DNA of 64,000 bases from Lucifuga dentata (Eukaryota; Chordata; Actinopteri; Ophidiiformes; Bythitidae): positions 1 to 64,000 of the forward strand of contig VXCM01001389.1 in assembly GCA_014773175.1 (NCBI GenBank), given 5' to 3'. Each line of letters opens with the position of its first letter. The stretch's first letter is position 1. The notes under the pieces are model-generated. The model was not told where the DNA came from. It did not search any database and saw only the letters and a list, made by a program, of their open reading frames with translations. A program made the position numbers and the translations under genes. Positions 62,818 to 64,000 of this stretch are shown here, piece after piece.

Positions 62818-64000
62818 ATCACTGCTGATAAACTTGCTGTAGAGCAGATAGAGGAATGCTTCAAGCAGCTGATACTACCAGCTTCAGATCAGAGTTCAGC
62901 ATATATCTACTTATCTCCAAGCTGTAAGCTGCTTTGATTATACATCATATAGACACACACACACATTCTCCTACTGTAGCAATATTGAGTCTGGCAGAAT
63001 TCCAAGAAGACTGTCTCAGATGTATATGTGTGTTTGATAGGATGGTTTAACCATAGCATCCCCAGAAGGTGATTTGCAGACCTCAACAGATGGAGAAGTC
63101 CAATTAGAAACCAGCCAAATGACTGGGAGTAAGAAGGAACTCCAGACAAAGATTCCAACTCTATCTCCCTCCCAGAGGATGCACAGCTAATATTAGAGTA
63201 CCAGTGCAAATTCAAAACCTCTTCAGTTTTGGAGGGGAAACATTAAAAACAAGAAATAAAAGCTAAAAAGCAGGAAAACCTTTTGATTTGATTCCTTAAT
63301 GCAACACAGTCAAAGAAGAAGGTGTTTGATGGTTTGCTACTGCTCGCTGTCACTCCACATCTACTGTATGTATAAATATCTCCTTCTGTTGTCTGAATCT
63401 TCAAGGGCAGACGTCCCACAAGGCAATTGCCTTGCTATCAGCCAAGACCAAAAGAAGGAGAAGAAATGAAAAAGTGCTTAAATATAGCAACCCCCTGGGA
63501 TAGTGGGAGGGAGGGTGTGCTGTAGTGTGATTAAAATGAATAACCTTCATTGAGTCATGATTGTTAACGGTATATTTGAATGTGCTGTCTATGGTACAAC
63601 CTAAGCTGTGCCTTTCCTCTGCTCATCTTTGTATTAACATTATTATTCATCAGGAGTCCATCTGTCCTCTGCTGTGACAAATATGTTGAAGTTATGAATA
63701 ATGGGAGCTGTCTCATTTAGTAAACATAGGTTACCGCACTGGCCCAGGGTCACTTTAATACAGATTTTACCCACCGCTGCCGTGCATTCAGACATAGCAA
63801 CAACAACACCGCTGATGGCTGATAGATTGTGTGGATGCAAGACCAATTTTCATCAGCAAATGACCTTTCAGATGTATTGTTCCACCTGTGCCCCTGAGTT
63901 ATTATTTTTCGTGTCATTTTTTTGATTTGACAGGAGAGGTCCCGTAGAGCAAAATGGAAAAACTAATGAAGTTCCCATACACATGAAGCCAGACGATGCA

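Larger units (their letters stand above)
53081..64000 (+). other. kcnd2: kcnd2 intron 1 (5' part)
   Basis: At least 10.9 kb of intron; KCND2 intron 1 is very long in mammals. No downstream channel exon (YGDMVP or S6) was found in any frame. Contents are the homopolymer and GT/GA runs listed separately, a transposon tail at 58985-59118, a 16-nt duplication at 60303-60334, and non-repetitive stretches at 55390-55620 and 60600-60790 that could be regulatory. Confidence 0.75.

Noticed and set aside
53081..64000. Further kcnd2 coding exons
   Set aside because: Pore (YGDMVP), S6 and cytoplasmic tail motifs were looked for in all frames and none was found.
1..64000. CRISPR arrays, operons, phage or bacterial systems
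   Set aside because: The window is a spliced vertebrate locus; the tandem repeats are micro- and minisatellites without spacers.

Overview
This is nuclear DNA from a vertebrate, most likely a ray-finned (teleost) fish. It shows split genes with GT-AG introns mostly of 80-800 bp, many (CA)n/(GA)n microsatellites, decayed fish-type transposon pieces, and protein sequence close to vertebrate CCDC136, filamin-C and Kv4.2. No prokaryotic, viral or CRISPR content was seen. Thirteen single Ns mark assembly joins. Ten lie in simple repeats, and three are flanked by perfect 63-66 bp direct repeats that look like unmerged contig overlaps.

Layout, all genes on the + strand. (1) Positions 295-6682 hold the 3' part of a CCDC136-like coiled-coil gene; its 5' exons lie outside the window. 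It ends with a short membrane-segment exon and a tiny terminal exon. (2) Positions 6683-11300 are intergenic, with a hAT-like transposon fossil near 10.4-10.7 kb. (3) Positions 11397-11550 are a credible filamin-C promoter, with a MEF2 site, a CCAAT box and a TATA-like box. (4) Positions 11939-33355 hold a complete filamin-C gene: 46 coding exons that join in frame to about 2711 residues once the assembly duplications are removed. They encode an actin-binding domain, 24 filamin Ig repeats, hinge 1, the FLNC-specific insertion in Ig20, hinge 2 and dimerising Ig24. A 117-nt in-frame, proline-rich cassette exon sits between Ig2 and Ig3. (5) Positions 33.9-51.1 kb are about 17 kb of intergenic DNA without a recognisable gene, with microsatellites, hairpins and several non-repetitive blocks that could be regulatory. 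(6) Positions 51969-53080 are the first coding exon of kcnd2 (Kv4.2), which stops inside the selectivity filter. The rest of the window is its first intron, with no further coding exon seen.

CCDC136 immediately upstream of FLNC in the same orientation matches human 7q32. KCND2 lies several megabases away in human, so its position directly downstream of FLNC is a difference in gene order. Filamin-C cross-links actin and anchors Z-disc and sarcolemmal proteins in muscle. Kv4.2 carries A-type K+ current in neurons and heart. No functional link between the three genes can be read from the sequence. I found no new multi-gene system; the most interesting items are the cassette exon, the asymmetric hinge-1 exon and an unusually perfect 22-bp hairpin at 47.3 kb.
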